From positions 161,804 through 225,803 of the forward strand of contig NZ_NCEQ01000002.1 in NCBI RefSeq assembly GCF_002280785.1: 64,000 nucleotides of DNA. Reading direction: 5' to 3'. The stretch is from Brevundimonas subvibrioides. Lineage in GTDB: Bacteria; Pseudomonadota; Alphaproteobacteria; Caulobacterales; Caulobacteraceae. The notes below the pieces were generated by a model. That model saw nothing but the letters and a program-made list of their open reading frames with translations. It was not told the DNA's origin and made no database searches. The position numbers and the translations under genes are program-made. This document shows, in pieces, positions 21,481 through 30,634 of this stretch (its first letter is position 1; each line of letters begins with the position of its first letter).

Positions 21481-21804
21481 ATGCCCGTTGTCGGATTAGT
21501 CACCCGCGTCTTTTGCGTCCCCTTGTTCTTTGCAGGACTACTCGCTGTCGCCGTAGCCTTGATTGAAACCGGCGCTCCCACATGGGTGTTGCCGATCCTG
21601 CTCGTCGTCGCTTTGACCGTGTCTGCTCTGGCCGAGCGACTTGCTCCATACGAGCCCGTCTGGAACCAGTCGCACGGCGATATCGGCGTCGCGGGCCAAG
21701 CCGACTACCCTCGGAGCTATTTCGACCAACTCATCGAACCGTTCCGTCGGCCCACTTCCCTGACGCCCCCAGATCGCGGGCTACGAACAGCTCCGGAGGA
21801 TTAA
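21481..21804 (+). pseudogene. Sterol-desaturase-family gene with internal deletion
   Basis: 107 residues from ATG 21481, with GGAGAGG in front. The first 60 residues parallel the intact protein at 48.1-48.9 kb (AERLAPYEPVWNQSHGD against AERLAPYEPVWNQPHGD), then the text jumps straight to the homologue's C-terminus (GQADYPRSYFDQLIEPFRRP). About 180 residues in between, with all the histidine clusters that bind the di-iron centre, are lost while the frame is kept. It cannot be an active oxygenase. Confidence 0.8.
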
Positions 21805-21808
21805 AAAC

Positions 21809-22129
21809 ATGCTCGTCCTAAATCTATTGGCGGCCCTCGCCTTGCAAACCGCTGCTCCCGCGCCCTTATCGGCCGCAGCAGCAACCCTGCTGCAACCTCG
21901 CGAAATCCAGCTTAACCTCGATGGACGTCGTTGGACCTGTGGTTCCGACGGTACCTGCGAAGGCCGCGGAACGGGCACGTCGCAGCCGTTGATACGTGAA
22001 TGCCGTCGGTTTGTCGGCCGGCTTGGCCCAGTTTCACGCTTTGCCCGCGCGGGTGAAGCACTTACCGAAGCCGAAGTCGCCCGGTGTAATTCGACCGATA
22101 ACGGCCGCGTTCCACGAAGTCCCCAATAA
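21809..22129 (+). CDS. Small exported protein, CC_3452-like
   Basis: 106 residues with a good ribosome site (GGAGGA) and ATG at 21809. A signal peptide (LNLLAALALQTAAPAPLSAAAA) is followed by a compact domain with LNLDGRRWTCGSDGTCEGRG and IRECRRFVGRLGPVSRFARAGEALTEAEVARCN. Four cysteines probably form disulfides in the periplasm. It resembles a short exported family common in Caulobacterales and sphingomonads (CC_3452 type, from memory). No function known. Five bases after the deleted desaturase gene and overlapping the composite ORF by one base. Confidence 0.6.
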   Translation: MLVLNLLAALALQTAAPAPLSAAAATLLQPREIQLNLDGRRWTCGSDGTCEGRGTGTSQPLIRECRRFVGRLGPVSRFARAGEALTEAEVARCNSTDNGRVPRSPQ

Positions 22130-22836
22130 TGCCTGACCGACGCGGCTCACGGCAATGCCGAGGTCAGGACTGCGTCGAACTTTTTGTGTTGAGCAACGGG
22201 GACCGCTGGACCGTCACGTCTGACGGAGTCGCGAGAGGAAATTTTGACTATCAGGTGGATGCTGAGGAGGCGGCCACCCGCGCCTTCGCCCAGACGTGCA
22301 CGCGCAGAAAGCTGGCGGTCGGCTCGCCCCATGATGTCAGGCGGTCTGGCGCGACGACGCTCACGGGGCGATATGGCGTCAGCCGCTTCGTGGTCGGGTT
22401 GGTGCTCGGGCATACGCCAAACGAAGGCGCGGCGGTCACATGCGTCTATGACCGGCATACCTATGTGCGCGAGAAACGGGCGGCGCTGGAACTGTGGGCG
22501 AACCATCTCATCCGGCCCGGCCTTGAGATCGGGGAGCCAAGGGCGCTTCCGGACCCTGCGGCCGGTACGCATGTGGATGAGGCCAAGGCCCGCGCGTTTG
22601 CCCTGTGCCAGAGGGGAGAGTTGCACGAGGCGGTGCTCTCGATCTGCATGGACCTCTCGCGTCATCCGGCCACCGTCAGCTCGCATCTGGCCATCCTGGG
22701 CAAGGCCGGCCTTGAAAGCGCGGCGGCGGGACCGCGACCGCAAGTGGAAGACTGGATCAGCGGGTTTCGCTGGACCTTGGCAGACGTCACGGACACAGTC
22801 TTGTCTTACGGAGTGAGCCTGGCGACCCTCCTCTGA
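22129..22836 (+). pseudogene. Composite scar ORF: DUF2188-like, integrase C-terminus and unknown fragment
   Basis: A 235-codon frame made of unrelated pieces. Residues about 15-50 (CVELFVLSNGDRWTVTSDGV, NFDYQVDAEEAA) match the DUF2188-like gene at 40.6 kb. Residues about 63-128 (HDVRRSGATTLTG, VLGHTPNEGAAVTCVYDRHT, EKRAALELWA) are the C-terminal catalytic end of a phage-type tyrosine integrase, with the HxxR, LGH and Tyr-nucleophile segments. Residues about 150-215 (ARAFALCQRGELHEAVLSIC, LSRHPATVSSHLAIL) are a third small protein type. It overlaps the MerR gene end by 31 bases antiparallel. Best read as a recombination scar of an integrated element. Confidence 0.7.
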
Positions 22837-23306
22837 CGTGACTTCATTGCTCCGCCCTCCATCCGCCCGTGCCCCGCCGCGCAAAGATCATGATCGTGCA
22901 GCGCCTCGATCACCTTGCAGGCCGACACCCGGCCGCCGGCGCATTCGGCGGTCATGCGCCTCAACTCCGACCGCAAGGCCTGGAGTTGGGCGATCTTCTC
23001 GCTGACGTCCACGAGATGCCGCTCCGCGATGATGTTGGCCTCGTCGCAAGGCCGGTCCGGATGGTCGGCCAAATCGAGCAGTGAGCGGATGGCGTCCAGA
23101 TCGAAACCCAGCTGGCGCGCGTGGCGGATGAACGACAGGCGCTGCAGGGCGGCGTCGTCATAGAGCCGGCGGTCGCTCGCGGTCCGGGGCGGCTCGGGCA
23201 GGAGGCCGATCTGTTCGTAAAACCGGATGGTCGGAATCTTGACGCCCGTGGCGACCGACAGCTTGCCGATCGTTTGGAGCGGAGAGAGAGCGGGGCGTGC
23301 TGACAT
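22806..23306 (-). CDS. MerR-family metal regulator (CadR/ZntR-like)
   Basis: 166 residues. The N-terminal winged helix IGKLSVATGVKIPTIRFYEQIGLLPEP is classic MerR, followed by a coiled dimer helix and a metal loop with cysteines: DRPCDEA before the helix, and ECAGGRVSACKVIEALHDHD, then CAAGHG. Cys positions resemble the Cd/Zn/Pb sensors CadR and ZntR rather than mercury MerR. It is divergent from the CDF exporter gene and should activate it by twisting the 19-base-spacer promoter at 23325-23355. Confidence 0.85.
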   Translation of the reverse strand: MSARPALSPLQTIGKLSVATGVKIPTIRFYEQIGLLPEPPRTASDRRLYDDAALQRLSFIRHARQLGFDLDAIRSLLDLADHPDRPCDEANIIAERHLVDVSEKIAQLQALRSELRRMTAECAGGRVSACKVIEALHDHDLCAAGHGRMEGGAMKSRQRRVARLTP

Positions 23307-23324
23307 GGTTCTGAAAATAGGGGC

Positions 23325-23355
23325 TTGATCCTCTAGCCGCTAGAGCATGCACAAC
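23325..23355 (+). promoter_or_regulatory. MerR-type promoter/operator of the CDF gene
   Basis: TTGATC (23325-23330), then a 19-base spacer, then CACAAC in the -10 position. The spacer holds a dyad CTCTAG-CCG-CTAGAG (23331-23345). An over-long 19-base spacer with a central dyad is the hallmark of MerR-activated promoters. The same -35 and core dyad recur at 37205-37235. Confidence 0.7.
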
Positions 23356-23382
23356 GGTTTCTCAAGGATCGCCGGAGCCGTC

Positions 23383-24033
23383 ATGACCGAACCCCTGATC
23401 TCGGACCCTCCCGCCGCCACGGGCTGCGGCTGCGGCGCGGCGGTGAAGTTCGACGGCGCGTCTCCCGCCTATCGCCGCATCCTCCTGTCGGTGATCGCGA
23501 TCAACGCGGCGGCCTTCATAGCGGTCGCGGGCGGGGCGCTTCTCCAGGGCTCCGCCGCCCTCGGCGCCAACGCCCTCGACTTCCTCGCCGACAGCGCGAC
23601 CTACGCCATCAGCCTGTGGGTCATTGGCAAATCCGTGCGGGTGCGCTCGGGCGTGGCCTTGCTCAAGGGCGCGAGCCTGGGGCTCCTCGCGGTATTCATC
23701 CTGGGCTTCGCCATCTGGCGGGCCGTTTCGGGTGTCCCGCCCGAGGGGACGGTGATCACCGGCCTCGGCCTGTTCGGCTTTTTCGCCAACGCCGTCGCCG
23801 CCTTCTTGCTCGTGCGTCACCGCGAGGGCGACGCCAATGTCCGCTCCGTCTGGCTCTGCACGCGAAACGACCTGATCCAAAGCCTCGTGGTCGCGGCGGC
23901 CGGGGGCCTGGTCTGGCTGACCGCCTCGCGCTGGCCCGACCTGATCGCCGGTGCCGTCCTCGCCGTGGTTTTCCTGCAGTCGGCCTGGTCGATCATCCGC
24001 CAGTCGCGGCGCGAACTGCGGGACGTCGCATGA
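23383..24033 (+). CDS. CDF-like cation transporter
   Basis: 216 residues from MTEPLISDPP. The first 20 residues contain a CGCG pair, then six helices. The family site in helix 2, usually H/D-x3-D, reads ANALDFLADSATYAISLW, and the helix 5 site reads CTRNDLIQSLVVAAAG (N-D). There is no cytoplasmic C-terminal domain, as in a short CDF subgroup common in alphaproteobacteria. It should export Zn/Cd-type cations by proton exchange and is activated by the divergent MerR regulator. A deleted relative is at 30.6 kb. Confidence 0.8.
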   Translation: MTEPLISDPPAATGCGCGAAVKFDGASPAYRRILLSVIAINAAAFIAVAGGALLQGSAALGANALDFLADSATYAISLWVIGKSVRVRSGVALLKGASLGLLAVFILGFAIWRAVSGVPPEGTVITGLGLFGFFANAVAAFLLVRHREGDANVRSVWLCTRNDLIQSLVVAAAGGLVWLTASRWPDLIAGAVLAVVFLQSAWSIIRQSRRELRDVA

Positions 24034-24146
24034 AAGCCGGGAGACCGGCCCTGACGGCCCGGCGGCCCGTCTCGGGTCGAGGAGGGCGTCGCCGCCCTGC
24101 GACGATGGCGCGATTGCAGTCGCGGTGGACCGTGTTATGGGACGCC

Positions 24147-24497
24147 ATGGAATTCTCCTCGGTCAGGCACGGTTGGATGGCGGCGCTGATTGCGTCGTTC
24201 CTCGCCCTGTTTGTCCTGGTCTCCGCCGTCGAGGCCGCCGTCTGCGCCCCCGAAGCCGCGACCGCTCATGCCTCGGAGACGGTCTCTGACACCCCGGCCG
24301 ACCCCGACGACAACGATCGACCGGAACAGCACGCGATCTGTTCGCACGGCCATTGCCATCACAGCGGGGTCGCGACGGCGGCGACGCCTGGCGCCCCGGT
24401 CGTGACTCACGCCGGGGCCGACCTGGACGCCCTGCCACTGGCGGACGGCTTGCCGTCTCGCATGCCCGCCGGACCGGACCGCCCTCCCAGAGGCTGA
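24147..24497 (+). CDS. CzcI-like exported His/Cys protein (copy 2)
   Basis: 116 residues from ATG 24147. A signal-like helix (WMAALIASFLALFVLVSAVEA) leads to a periplasmic part with a short metal-binding stretch HAICSHGHCHHSG. It lies 55 bases before the second czcC, the same position as the copy at 19.7-20.2 kb before the first. In Cupriavidus, CzcI at this position affects czc expression. The match is by position and composition only. Confidence 0.55.
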   Translation: MEFSSVRHGWMAALIASFLALFVLVSAVEAAVCAPEAATAHASETVSDTPADPDDNDRPEQHAICSHGHCHHSGVATAATPGAPVVTHAGADLDALPLADGLPSRMPAGPDRPPRG

Positions 24498-24552
24498 CGG
24501 GATCGCGCGCGATCGCGCGCCCTCCACGTCAACCATCTGGGAAACAGGACCT

Positions 24553-25812
24553 ATGCCATCCTCCAATTGCCGTCTGCCGCGTATCGCGGTCGGCGGAGCC
24601 GCAGTCGCCCTCTCGGCGATCCTGGCCATACTGACTCCCGGCTCGGCTTTCGCCGAACCGGTCACGCTCGCCGAGGCGCTGTCGCGCGCCTCCGCGTCCT
24701 CGCCGACCCTCGCCGCCGCTGAGGCGGACGTCGCGGCAGCGATCGGTCGCGCGCAACAGGCAGGGTTCCGGCCGAATCCGGAGCTTGGCCTTGAGGTCGA
24801 GAATTTCGCCGGCACTGGCGCCTTCTCGGGTCTGGACGACGCCGAGAGCACACTCAGCGTGGGCCAGCGCTTCGAACTCGGCGGCAAGCGGCCGGCGCGC
24901 GAGCGCGCCGCCCAGGCCGAGGTGGACGCCGCCCGGCTGCGCCTGGCGGTGGCGCGCGCGGACCTGCAGCAGCAGGTCCGTGACGCCTATGCCGAAGCCT
25001 GGGCCGACAGCCGGCGGGTCGAACTCGCCCGCGAACAGTTCGTACGCGCCGACAATCTCCAGACCATCGCGACGGAACTGGTCGACGCCGGGCGGGAGCC
25101 GCCGCTGCGGGCGCTGAGGGCCCGCACCTCCGCCCTGGAAGCGGTTGGCCGTGTTCGGGCCGCCGAGGCCGAGTATGCTGAGGCCCAGCGGGCGCTCGCC
25201 GCCCTCTGGGGCGGCAGCGACGATCTGCCCGAGCCGATCGCATCCGGGACCGGGGCCGCGCCCGAGGCCGTCATCGATCCGGCGACCGCGCTGGACGTGC
25301 GCCTGGCCGAGGCGGAGGTCGCGACCTCGATCGCCGTCGTGGACCGTGAACGGACCCTGTCGCGCCCCGATGTGACGGTCAGCGTCGGCGCCCGTCAGTT
25401 CCGCGGCACGGACGACACGGCGCTGGTGGTCGGCGCGTCCATGCCGATCGGCCTCTTCGATCGCAACCAGGGCAATATCGCCGCGGCGGACGCCGAGCGG
25501 ACCGGCGCCGAGGCCCGCCGCAACGCCGCACTGGCCGGGGCGATCCGGCGCACGCGTGACGCCCGGGCCGCCCTGCGCACCGCCGAGGCCCGCCTCGGCT
25601 TCCTGGAAAACCAGGCCGAACCCGAGGCGCTGGAGGCCGTGCGCATCGCGCGAGAAGGCTTCTCGGCCGGCCGCTTCACCCTGCTGGACGTGCTCGACGC
25701 CGAAGAGGCGCTGAACACCCTGCAGACCGAAATGATCACCGCAGAGCTGGAGCGCGCGCAAGCCGTCGCCGCCCTGACCCGCGCCACCGAAACCGAAGGG
25801 TCCTCCCAATGA
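24553..25812 (+). CDS. czcC: CzcC-type TolC-family outer-membrane channel (copy 2)
   Basis: 419 residues with a signal peptide (LSAILAILTPGSAFAEP). OEP repeats start at VTLAEALSRASASSPTLAAA and around DVRLAEAEVATSIAVVDRER; RPNPELGLEVENFAGTGAFS is the conserved first-strand text shared with copy 1. It forms the outer-membrane duct of the second tripartite pump. Its stop overlaps the czcB start by four bases. Confidence 0.9.
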   Translation: MPSSNCRLPRIAVGGAAVALSAILAILTPGSAFAEPVTLAEALSRASASSPTLAAAEADVAAAIGRAQQAGFRPNPELGLEVENFAGTGAFSGLDDAESTLSVGQRFELGGKRPARERAAQAEVDAARLRLAVARADLQQQVRDAYAEAWADSRRVELAREQFVRADNLQTIATELVDAGREPPLRALRARTSALEAVGRVRAAEAEYAEAQRALAALWGGSDDLPEPIASGTGAAPEAVIDPATALDVRLAEAEVATSIAVVDRERTLSRPDVTVSVGARQFRGTDDTALVVGASMPIGLFDRNQGNIAAADAERTGAEARRNAALAGAIRRTRDARAALRTAEARLGFLENQAEPEALEAVRIAREGFSAGRFTLLDVLDAEEALNTLQTEMITAELERAQAVAALTRATETEGSSQ

Positions 25813-26969
25813 GAAAGCTGACCAACCAGCAGCGCCTCCTCGCGGGAGCCGCAGCCACCGTGATCATCTTGGGCGGCGGTTACGCCGGCTGGTCCATGAC
25901 CCGCGCTCCCGAGGCTGCGCCCGAGGCGCAGGCAGCAGAAGAGGAAGCGCACGGCGCGGGCGAGGCCCTCGAGATGGACGCCGCGCGCATCCAGGCCGCC
26001 GGCATCGTCCTGGAGCCCGTCGGCAGCGGCGCGCTGAGCGCCGAGATCGTGGCCCAGGGCACGGTGGTTGGAACCCCGCAGGGCGAAGCCGTGCTCGCGG
26101 CCCGCGCCGACGGCGTGATCAGCCGGGTCTCCTTGCGTCTGGGCGACAGCGTGCGCGCCGGCCAGACCGTGGCCCTGATCGAGAGCCGCGAGGCCTCGAC
26201 CATCGCCGCCGAACGCTCGGCGGCCCAGGCCCGTCTCACCGCGGCCCGTCAGGCGCTGGCGCGCGAACAGCGGCTGTCCGACGCCCAGATCACCGCGCGC
26301 CAGGATCTGGAAGCGGCCCAGACCGTCCTGGCCGAGGCCCAGGCGGAATCGCGGCGGACCTCGTCCGCGGCGGCGGCGGCGCGCGTCTCGAGCGACGGCC
26401 GCAGCACCGGTGTGGTCAGTCCGATCACCGGTCGGGTGACGGCGGCGGACGCCACCCTCGGGGCCTTCGTGACGGCCGGGACCGAACTGTTCCGGGTCGC
26501 CAACGCCAGCCAGATCGAGATCGAAGCGGCGGTCTCGGCGGAGGACGCGGCCCGGATCGCCTCCGGCGACCGCGCCAGCATCAGTCTGCCGGAGGGGGAG
26601 GTGCCGGCGACGGTCCGGTCGATCACCCCGGGGGTCGACGCCGAAAGCCGCTCCGCCACCGTCATCCTGAGCCTCTCCGGGGTCGGCGGGCTGCGGCCTG
26701 GCCAGGCGGTCTCGGCGCGGATCTACACGCGCGATGCGCAGACGTCGGGCGGCCTTTCCGTGCCCGAGGAAGCCATCCAGACGGTCGAGGGCCGCGACGT
26801 GGTGTTCGTCAGGACCGCTACGGGGTTCACGGCCGCGCCCGTCATCGTCGGCCAGCGCAGCGCGGGACGCGCCCAGATTACCTCCGGCCTGCGCGCCGGC
26901 CAGACGATCGCGGCCCGCAACGCCTTTCTTTTGAAGGCCGCGCTCGGCGCCGGCGAAGTGGAGCACTAG
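25809..26969 (+). CDS. czcB: CzcB-type periplasmic adaptor (copy 2)
   Basis: 386 residues anchored by one N-terminal helix (LLAGAAATVIILGGGYAGWS) instead of the lipoprotein signal of copy 1. Lipoyl halves (ARADGVISRVSLRLGDSVRA and SPITGRVTAADATLGAFV) flank a coiled-coil hairpin of about 70 residues, followed by beta-barrel text (QIEIEAAVSAEDAARIASGD). It lacks the extra N-terminal CzcB domain of copy 1. The difference in anchor and domains shows that the two operons are not a recent duplication. Confidence 0.9.
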   Translation: MRKLTNQQRLLAGAAATVIILGGGYAGWSMTRAPEAAPEAQAAEEEAHGAGEALEMDAARIQAAGIVLEPVGSGALSAEIVAQGTVVGTPQGEAVLAARADGVISRVSLRLGDSVRAGQTVALIESREASTIAAERSAAQARLTAARQALAREQRLSDAQITARQDLEAAQTVLAEAQAESRRTSSAAAAARVSSDGRSTGVVSPITGRVTAADATLGAFVTAGTELFRVANASQIEIEAAVSAEDAARIASGDRASISLPEGEVPATVRSITPGVDAESRSATVILSLSGVGGLRPGQAVSARIYTRDAQTSGGLSVPEEAIQTVEGRDVVFVRTATGFTAAPVIVGQRSAGRAQITSGLRAGQTIAARNAFLLKAALGAGEVEH

Positions 26970-26972
26970 CCC

Positions 26973-29900
26973 ATGATCGCCAACCTCATGGCCCTGTCGG
27001 TGCGGGCGCGATGGATGATCATCGCGCTCGTGCTGCTCGTCTCCACCTACGGCGCCTGGCAGCTGACCCAGCTGCCCATCGACGCCGTGCCCGACATCAC
27101 CAACAACCAGGTGCAGATCAACACCTCCGACGCCTCGCTCTCGCCCGTCGAGATCGAGAAGCGCGTCACCTTCCCGGTCGAGACCGCCATGGCCGGCATC
27201 CCCGGCCTGCAGTCCACCCGGTCCCTGTCGCGCAACGGCTTCTCGCAGGTCACGGTGATCTTCGAGGAGAACGTCGACCTCTATTTCGCGCGCCAGCAGG
27301 TCAGCGAACGCCTCGTCCAGGCCCAGGAAAGCCTGCCCGAGGGCGTCCAGCCCCAGATCGGACCGGTCACCACCGGTCTGGGCGAAGTCTTCATGTACGC
27401 CATCGACTTCACCAACCCGGGCGGGCGGGGCGCGACCGTGCGAAACGGCCAGCCGGGCTGGCAGTCCGACGGGTCCTTCCTCACCCCTGAAGGCGATCGC
27501 CTGACCGACGACATCTCCCGCGCGGCCTATCTCCGGACTGTGCAGGACTGGATCATCGCGCCGCAGCTGCGGTCGGTGAACGGCGTCGCCGGCGTCGACA
27601 CCATCGGCGGCTTCGAGAAACAGTATGTCGTCGAACCCGACCCGATCCGCCTGGCCCAGTACGGCGTCTCCTTCAGCGAACTGGCCGCCGGTCTGGAATC
27701 CGCCAACCTCTCGGTCGGCGCCAATTTCGTCGAGCGGGGCGGGGAAGCCTATCTGGTGCGGGCCGACGCCCGCATCCGCAGCCTGAGCCAGATCGAGGAG
27801 GCCATCGTCGCCACGCGCGGCGGCGTGCCCGTCGCGGTTCGCGACGTCGCCGCTGTCCGTCTCGGCGGGGACCTGCGCACCGGCGGGGCCACCATGAACG
27901 GCCACGAGGTCGTCATCGGCACCACCCTGATGCTGATCGGCGAGAACAGCCGAACCGTAGCCCGTTCGGTCGGCGAACAGCTGGAGACGACCGTTCGGTC
28001 TCTCCCGCCGGGGATCAAGGTCACGCCAGTCCTCGACCGGTCCAAACTCGTCAACGCCACCATCTCGACCGTCCAGCGCAACCTGATCGAGGGGGCGATC
28101 CTGGTCGCCGTCGCCCTGTTCCTGCTGCTCGGCAACGTCCGCGCCGCCCTGATCGCGGTGGCCATCATCCCGATCTCCTTCTTCATGACCGCCATCGGCA
28201 TGAATTACCTGGGGGTGTCGGGAAACCTGATGAGTCTGGGGGCGCTGGACTTCGGCCTGATCGTCGACGGCTCCGTCATCATCATCGAGAACTGCCTGAG
28301 ACGGCTTTCCGAGCGGCAGCACCATGAAGGCCGCCTGCTGACCCTGCGCGAGCGTCTGGAGGAAACCACCATCGCCACCCAGGAGATGATCAAGCCGACC
28401 GTCTACGGCCAAGCCATCATCCTGCTGGTCTTCGCGCCGCTGCTGACCTTCCAGGGCGTCGAGGGCAAGACCTTCTCGCCCATGGCCATCACCCTGATGC
28501 TGGCCCTGATCGCGGCCTTCATCCTGTCCATCACCTTCATCCCGGCGATGGTCGCCCTGGTGATGCGCAACAAGGTCTCCGAGAAAGACGTGTTCGTCAT
28601 CCGCTGGATCAAGGCGAAGTACGAGCCGGTCCTCCGTCAGGCCGTGGCCCGGCCCTGGCCCTTCGTGGGCGGCGGTCTGGCCCTGTTCGCCGTGGCCGGA
28701 GTGATTTTCACCATGCTCGGCCAGGAGTTCATCCCCACCCTGGACGAACGCAACCTCGCCATGGCCTCCCAACGGGTGCCGTCCACGGCGGTGGAGCAGT
28801 CGATCCGCATGCAGCGCGGCGTCGAGAACGCCATCATCGCCTTACCCGAAGTCGAGTTGATGTTCTCCAAGACCGGCACGGCCGAAGTGGCCACCGATCC
28901 CATGCCGCCCAACATCTCGGACGGCTTCATCATCCTGAAGCCACAGGACCAGTGGCCCGAAGGGGTGAACACCAAGGAAGACGTCATCGAGCGGGTGGAG
29001 GCCGCGGCCAACGCCCAGGTCGGCCAGGGCTATGAGCTGAGCCAGCCGATCGAACTGCGCTTCAACGAGCTGATCGCCGGCGTGCGGGGCGACGTGGCCA
29101 TCAAGATCTACGGCGACGATCTCGATCAGCTGACCGCGACGGCCAACCAGATCGCGGCCCAGCTGAACGCGACCCCGGGCGCGGCCGACGTCAAGGTCGA
29201 GCAGACCGATGGGGCGCCGTCCCTCGACGTCACCTTCGACCGCGCCGCCATCGCGCGGTTCGGTCTCACCGTGGAGGAGGTGGCCGATACGGTCGCCGCC
29301 GCCATGGGCGGCCGAGAGGCGGGTCAGCTGTTCGAGGGCGACCGGCGCTTCGACGTGGTGGTGCGCGTGCCGGGCGCCAGCCGGCACGACATGGACGCTT
29401 TGGGCGCCATCCCGGTGATGCTGCCGGAAGCGGAGGGCCGCATCCGCGCGTCCGTTCCCTTGCGCCAGGTCGCCTCGTTCCGCTTCGCCGAGGGGCTGAA
29501 CCAGATCAGTCGCGAAAACGGCAAGCGCCGGGTCGTTGTCCAGGCCAACGTCCGCGGTCGTGATGTCGGCTCGTTCGTGAACGAGGCCACGCCCAAGGTC
29601 GAAGCCATCGCCCTGCCGGCGGGAGCCTGGATCGAATGGGGCGGCCAGTTCCAGAACCTCAAGGCGGCCTCGGATCGCTTGTCGCTGGTGGTGCCGATCT
29701 GCTTCCTGGCCATCTTCGCGGTGCTGTTCCTGGCCGTCGGCACGTTCGGGCGGGCCGTGGCGGTCTTCCTGACCGTGCCCCTGGGGCTTGCGGGCGGGGT
29801 CTTCGCCCTGGCCCTCACCGGCATCTCCTTCTCGGTCTCGGCGGCCGTGGGCTTCATCTGCCTGGCGGGCGTGGCGGTGCTGAACGGTCTGGTGGTCATG

Positions 29901-30218
29901 TCCTCGATCCGGCAACGGCTCGATGACGGGATGGAGCTCTCCCGGTCCATCATCGAGGGCTGCATGGAGCGGGTGAGGCCGGTGATCATGACCGGCCTGG
30001 TCCCGGCCATCGGCTTCGTGCCCATGGCCCTGGCTCACGGCACCGGGGCCGAGGTGCAGAAGCCTCTGGCCATGGTGGTGATCGGCGGCCTGATCACGGC
30101 GACCCTGCTGACGCTCCTGGTCCTGCCGGCGATGAGCCGGCTGGTCTTGGGTCTGACCGAAGGTCGGCGGTCCACACCCACCGACGCGCCGGCCGCGGAG
30201 CCGGCTCCGGCGGAATAG
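26973..30218 (+). CDS. czcA: CzcA-type heavy-metal RND efflux pump (copy 2)
   Basis: 1081 residues beginning MIANLMALSVRARWM, three bases after czcB. The helix IV motif is [19 protein letters not shown], again the divalent-cation HME type. Compared with copy 1, the first periplasmic loop has an insertion around NPGGRGATVRNGQPGWQSDG. It pumps metal from periplasm or cytoplasm through CzcC using the proton gradient. The gene is followed by a hairpin and DUF190, which is often the fourth gene of such operons. Confidence 0.93.
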   Translation: MIANLMALSVRARWMIIALVLLVSTYGAWQLTQLPIDAVPDITNNQVQINTSDASLSPVEIEKRVTFPVETAMAGIPGLQSTRSLSRNGFSQVTVIFEENVDLYFARQQVSERLVQAQESLPEGVQPQIGPVTTGLGEVFMYAIDFTNPGGRGATVRNGQPGWQSDGSFLTPEGDRLTDDISRAAYLRTVQDWIIAPQLRSVNGVAGVDTIGGFEKQYVVEPDPIRLAQYGVSFSELAAGLESANLSVGANFVERGGEAYLVRADARIRSLSQIEEAIVATRGGVPVAVRDVAAVRLGGDLRTGGATMNGHEVVIGTTLMLIGENSRTVARSVGEQLETTVRSLPPGIKVTPVLDRSKLVNATISTVQRNLIEGAILVAVALFLLLGNVRAALIAVAIIPISFFMTAIGMNYLGVSGNLMSLGALDFGLIVDGSVIIIENCLRRLSERQHHEGRLLTLRERLEETTIATQEMIKPTVYGQAIILLVFAPLLTFQGVEGKTFSPMAITLMLALIAAFILSITFIPAMVALVMRNKVSEKDVFVIRWIKAKYEPVLRQAVARPWPFVGGGLALFAVAGVIFTMLGQEFIPTLDERNLAMASQRVPSTAVEQSIRMQRGVENAIIALPEVELMFSKTGTAEVATDPMPPNISDGFIILKPQDQWPEGVNTKEDVIERVEAAANAQVGQGYELSQPIELRFNELIAGVRGDVAIKIYGDDLDQLTATANQIAAQLNATPGAADVKVEQTDGAPSLDVTFDRAAIARFGLTVEEVADTVAAAMGGREAGQLFEGDRRFDVVVRVPGASRHDMDALGAIPVMLPEAEGRIRASVPLRQVASFRFAEGLNQISRENGKRRVVVQANVRGRDVGSFVNEATPKVEAIALPAGAWIEWGGQFQNLKAASDRLSLVVPICFLAIFAVLFLAVGTFGRAVAVFLTVPLGLAGGVFALALTGISFSVSAAVGFICLAGVAVLNGLVVMSSIRQRLDDGMELSRSIIEGCMERVRPVIMTGLVPAIGFVPMALAHGTGAEVQKPLAMVVIGGLITATLLTLLVLPAMSRLVLGLTEGRRSTPTDAPAAEPAPAE

Positions 30219-30226
30219 TCCCAAGT

Positions 30227-30251
30227 CCCCGCCGTCGTATCGGCGGCGGGG
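30227..30251 (+). terminator. GC hairpin after czcA
   Basis: CCCCGCCG (30227-30234) can pair with CGGCGGGG (30244-30251). No T-run follows, so it is more likely an mRNA stabiliser or attenuator between czcA and DUF190 than a full terminator. Confidence 0.35.
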
Positions 30252-30273
30252 ATCCCCCACCCAGGAGGCATCC

Positions 30274-30609
30274 ATGCCAGACCCCATCAAGCTGATGAGA
30301 CTCTACACCGACGAGGCCGCCTATTTCGGGGACCGCAAGGTCTTCGAGATCGTCACCGAACGCGCGCGGTCGGCCGGCGTCGCCGGGGCCACCGTGCTGC
30401 GGGCCCTGGTCGGCTTTGGCCACACCCCGCATCTCCATCGCCGCCATTTGCTGGACGACGACCAGGCCCTGATCATCGAACTGCTCGATCAGGAGTCCAG
30501 GCTTCGGGCGTTTCTGGAAACGCTGTCGGATCTGGAACACCTCGGCCCGGTAACCCTTGAGGCGGTCGAAGTCCTCCGCTGGCCGGGCGCCGCGGTCGAG
30601 CCGGCCTAG
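30274..30609 (+). CDS. DUF190 (PII-like) protein
   Basis: 111 residues, the usual length. The ferredoxin-like fold pattern is clear: KLMRLYTDEAAYFGDRKVFE, AGVAGATVLRALVGFGHTPH and DQALIIELLDQESRLRAFLE. DUF190 proteins resemble PII signal proteins and often end czc-type operons or sit next to CrcB; a ligand is unknown. Preceded by AGGAGG at a good distance; cotranscribed with czcCBA copy 2. Confidence 0.88.
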   Translation: MPDPIKLMRLYTDEAAYFGDRKVFEIVTERARSAGVAGATVLRALVGFGHTPHLHRRHLLDDDQALIIELLDQESRLRAFLETLSDLEHLGPVTLEAVEVLRWPGAAVEPA

Positions 30610-30634
30610 GCAGAGCCAGGCGAGGAGACCTGAT

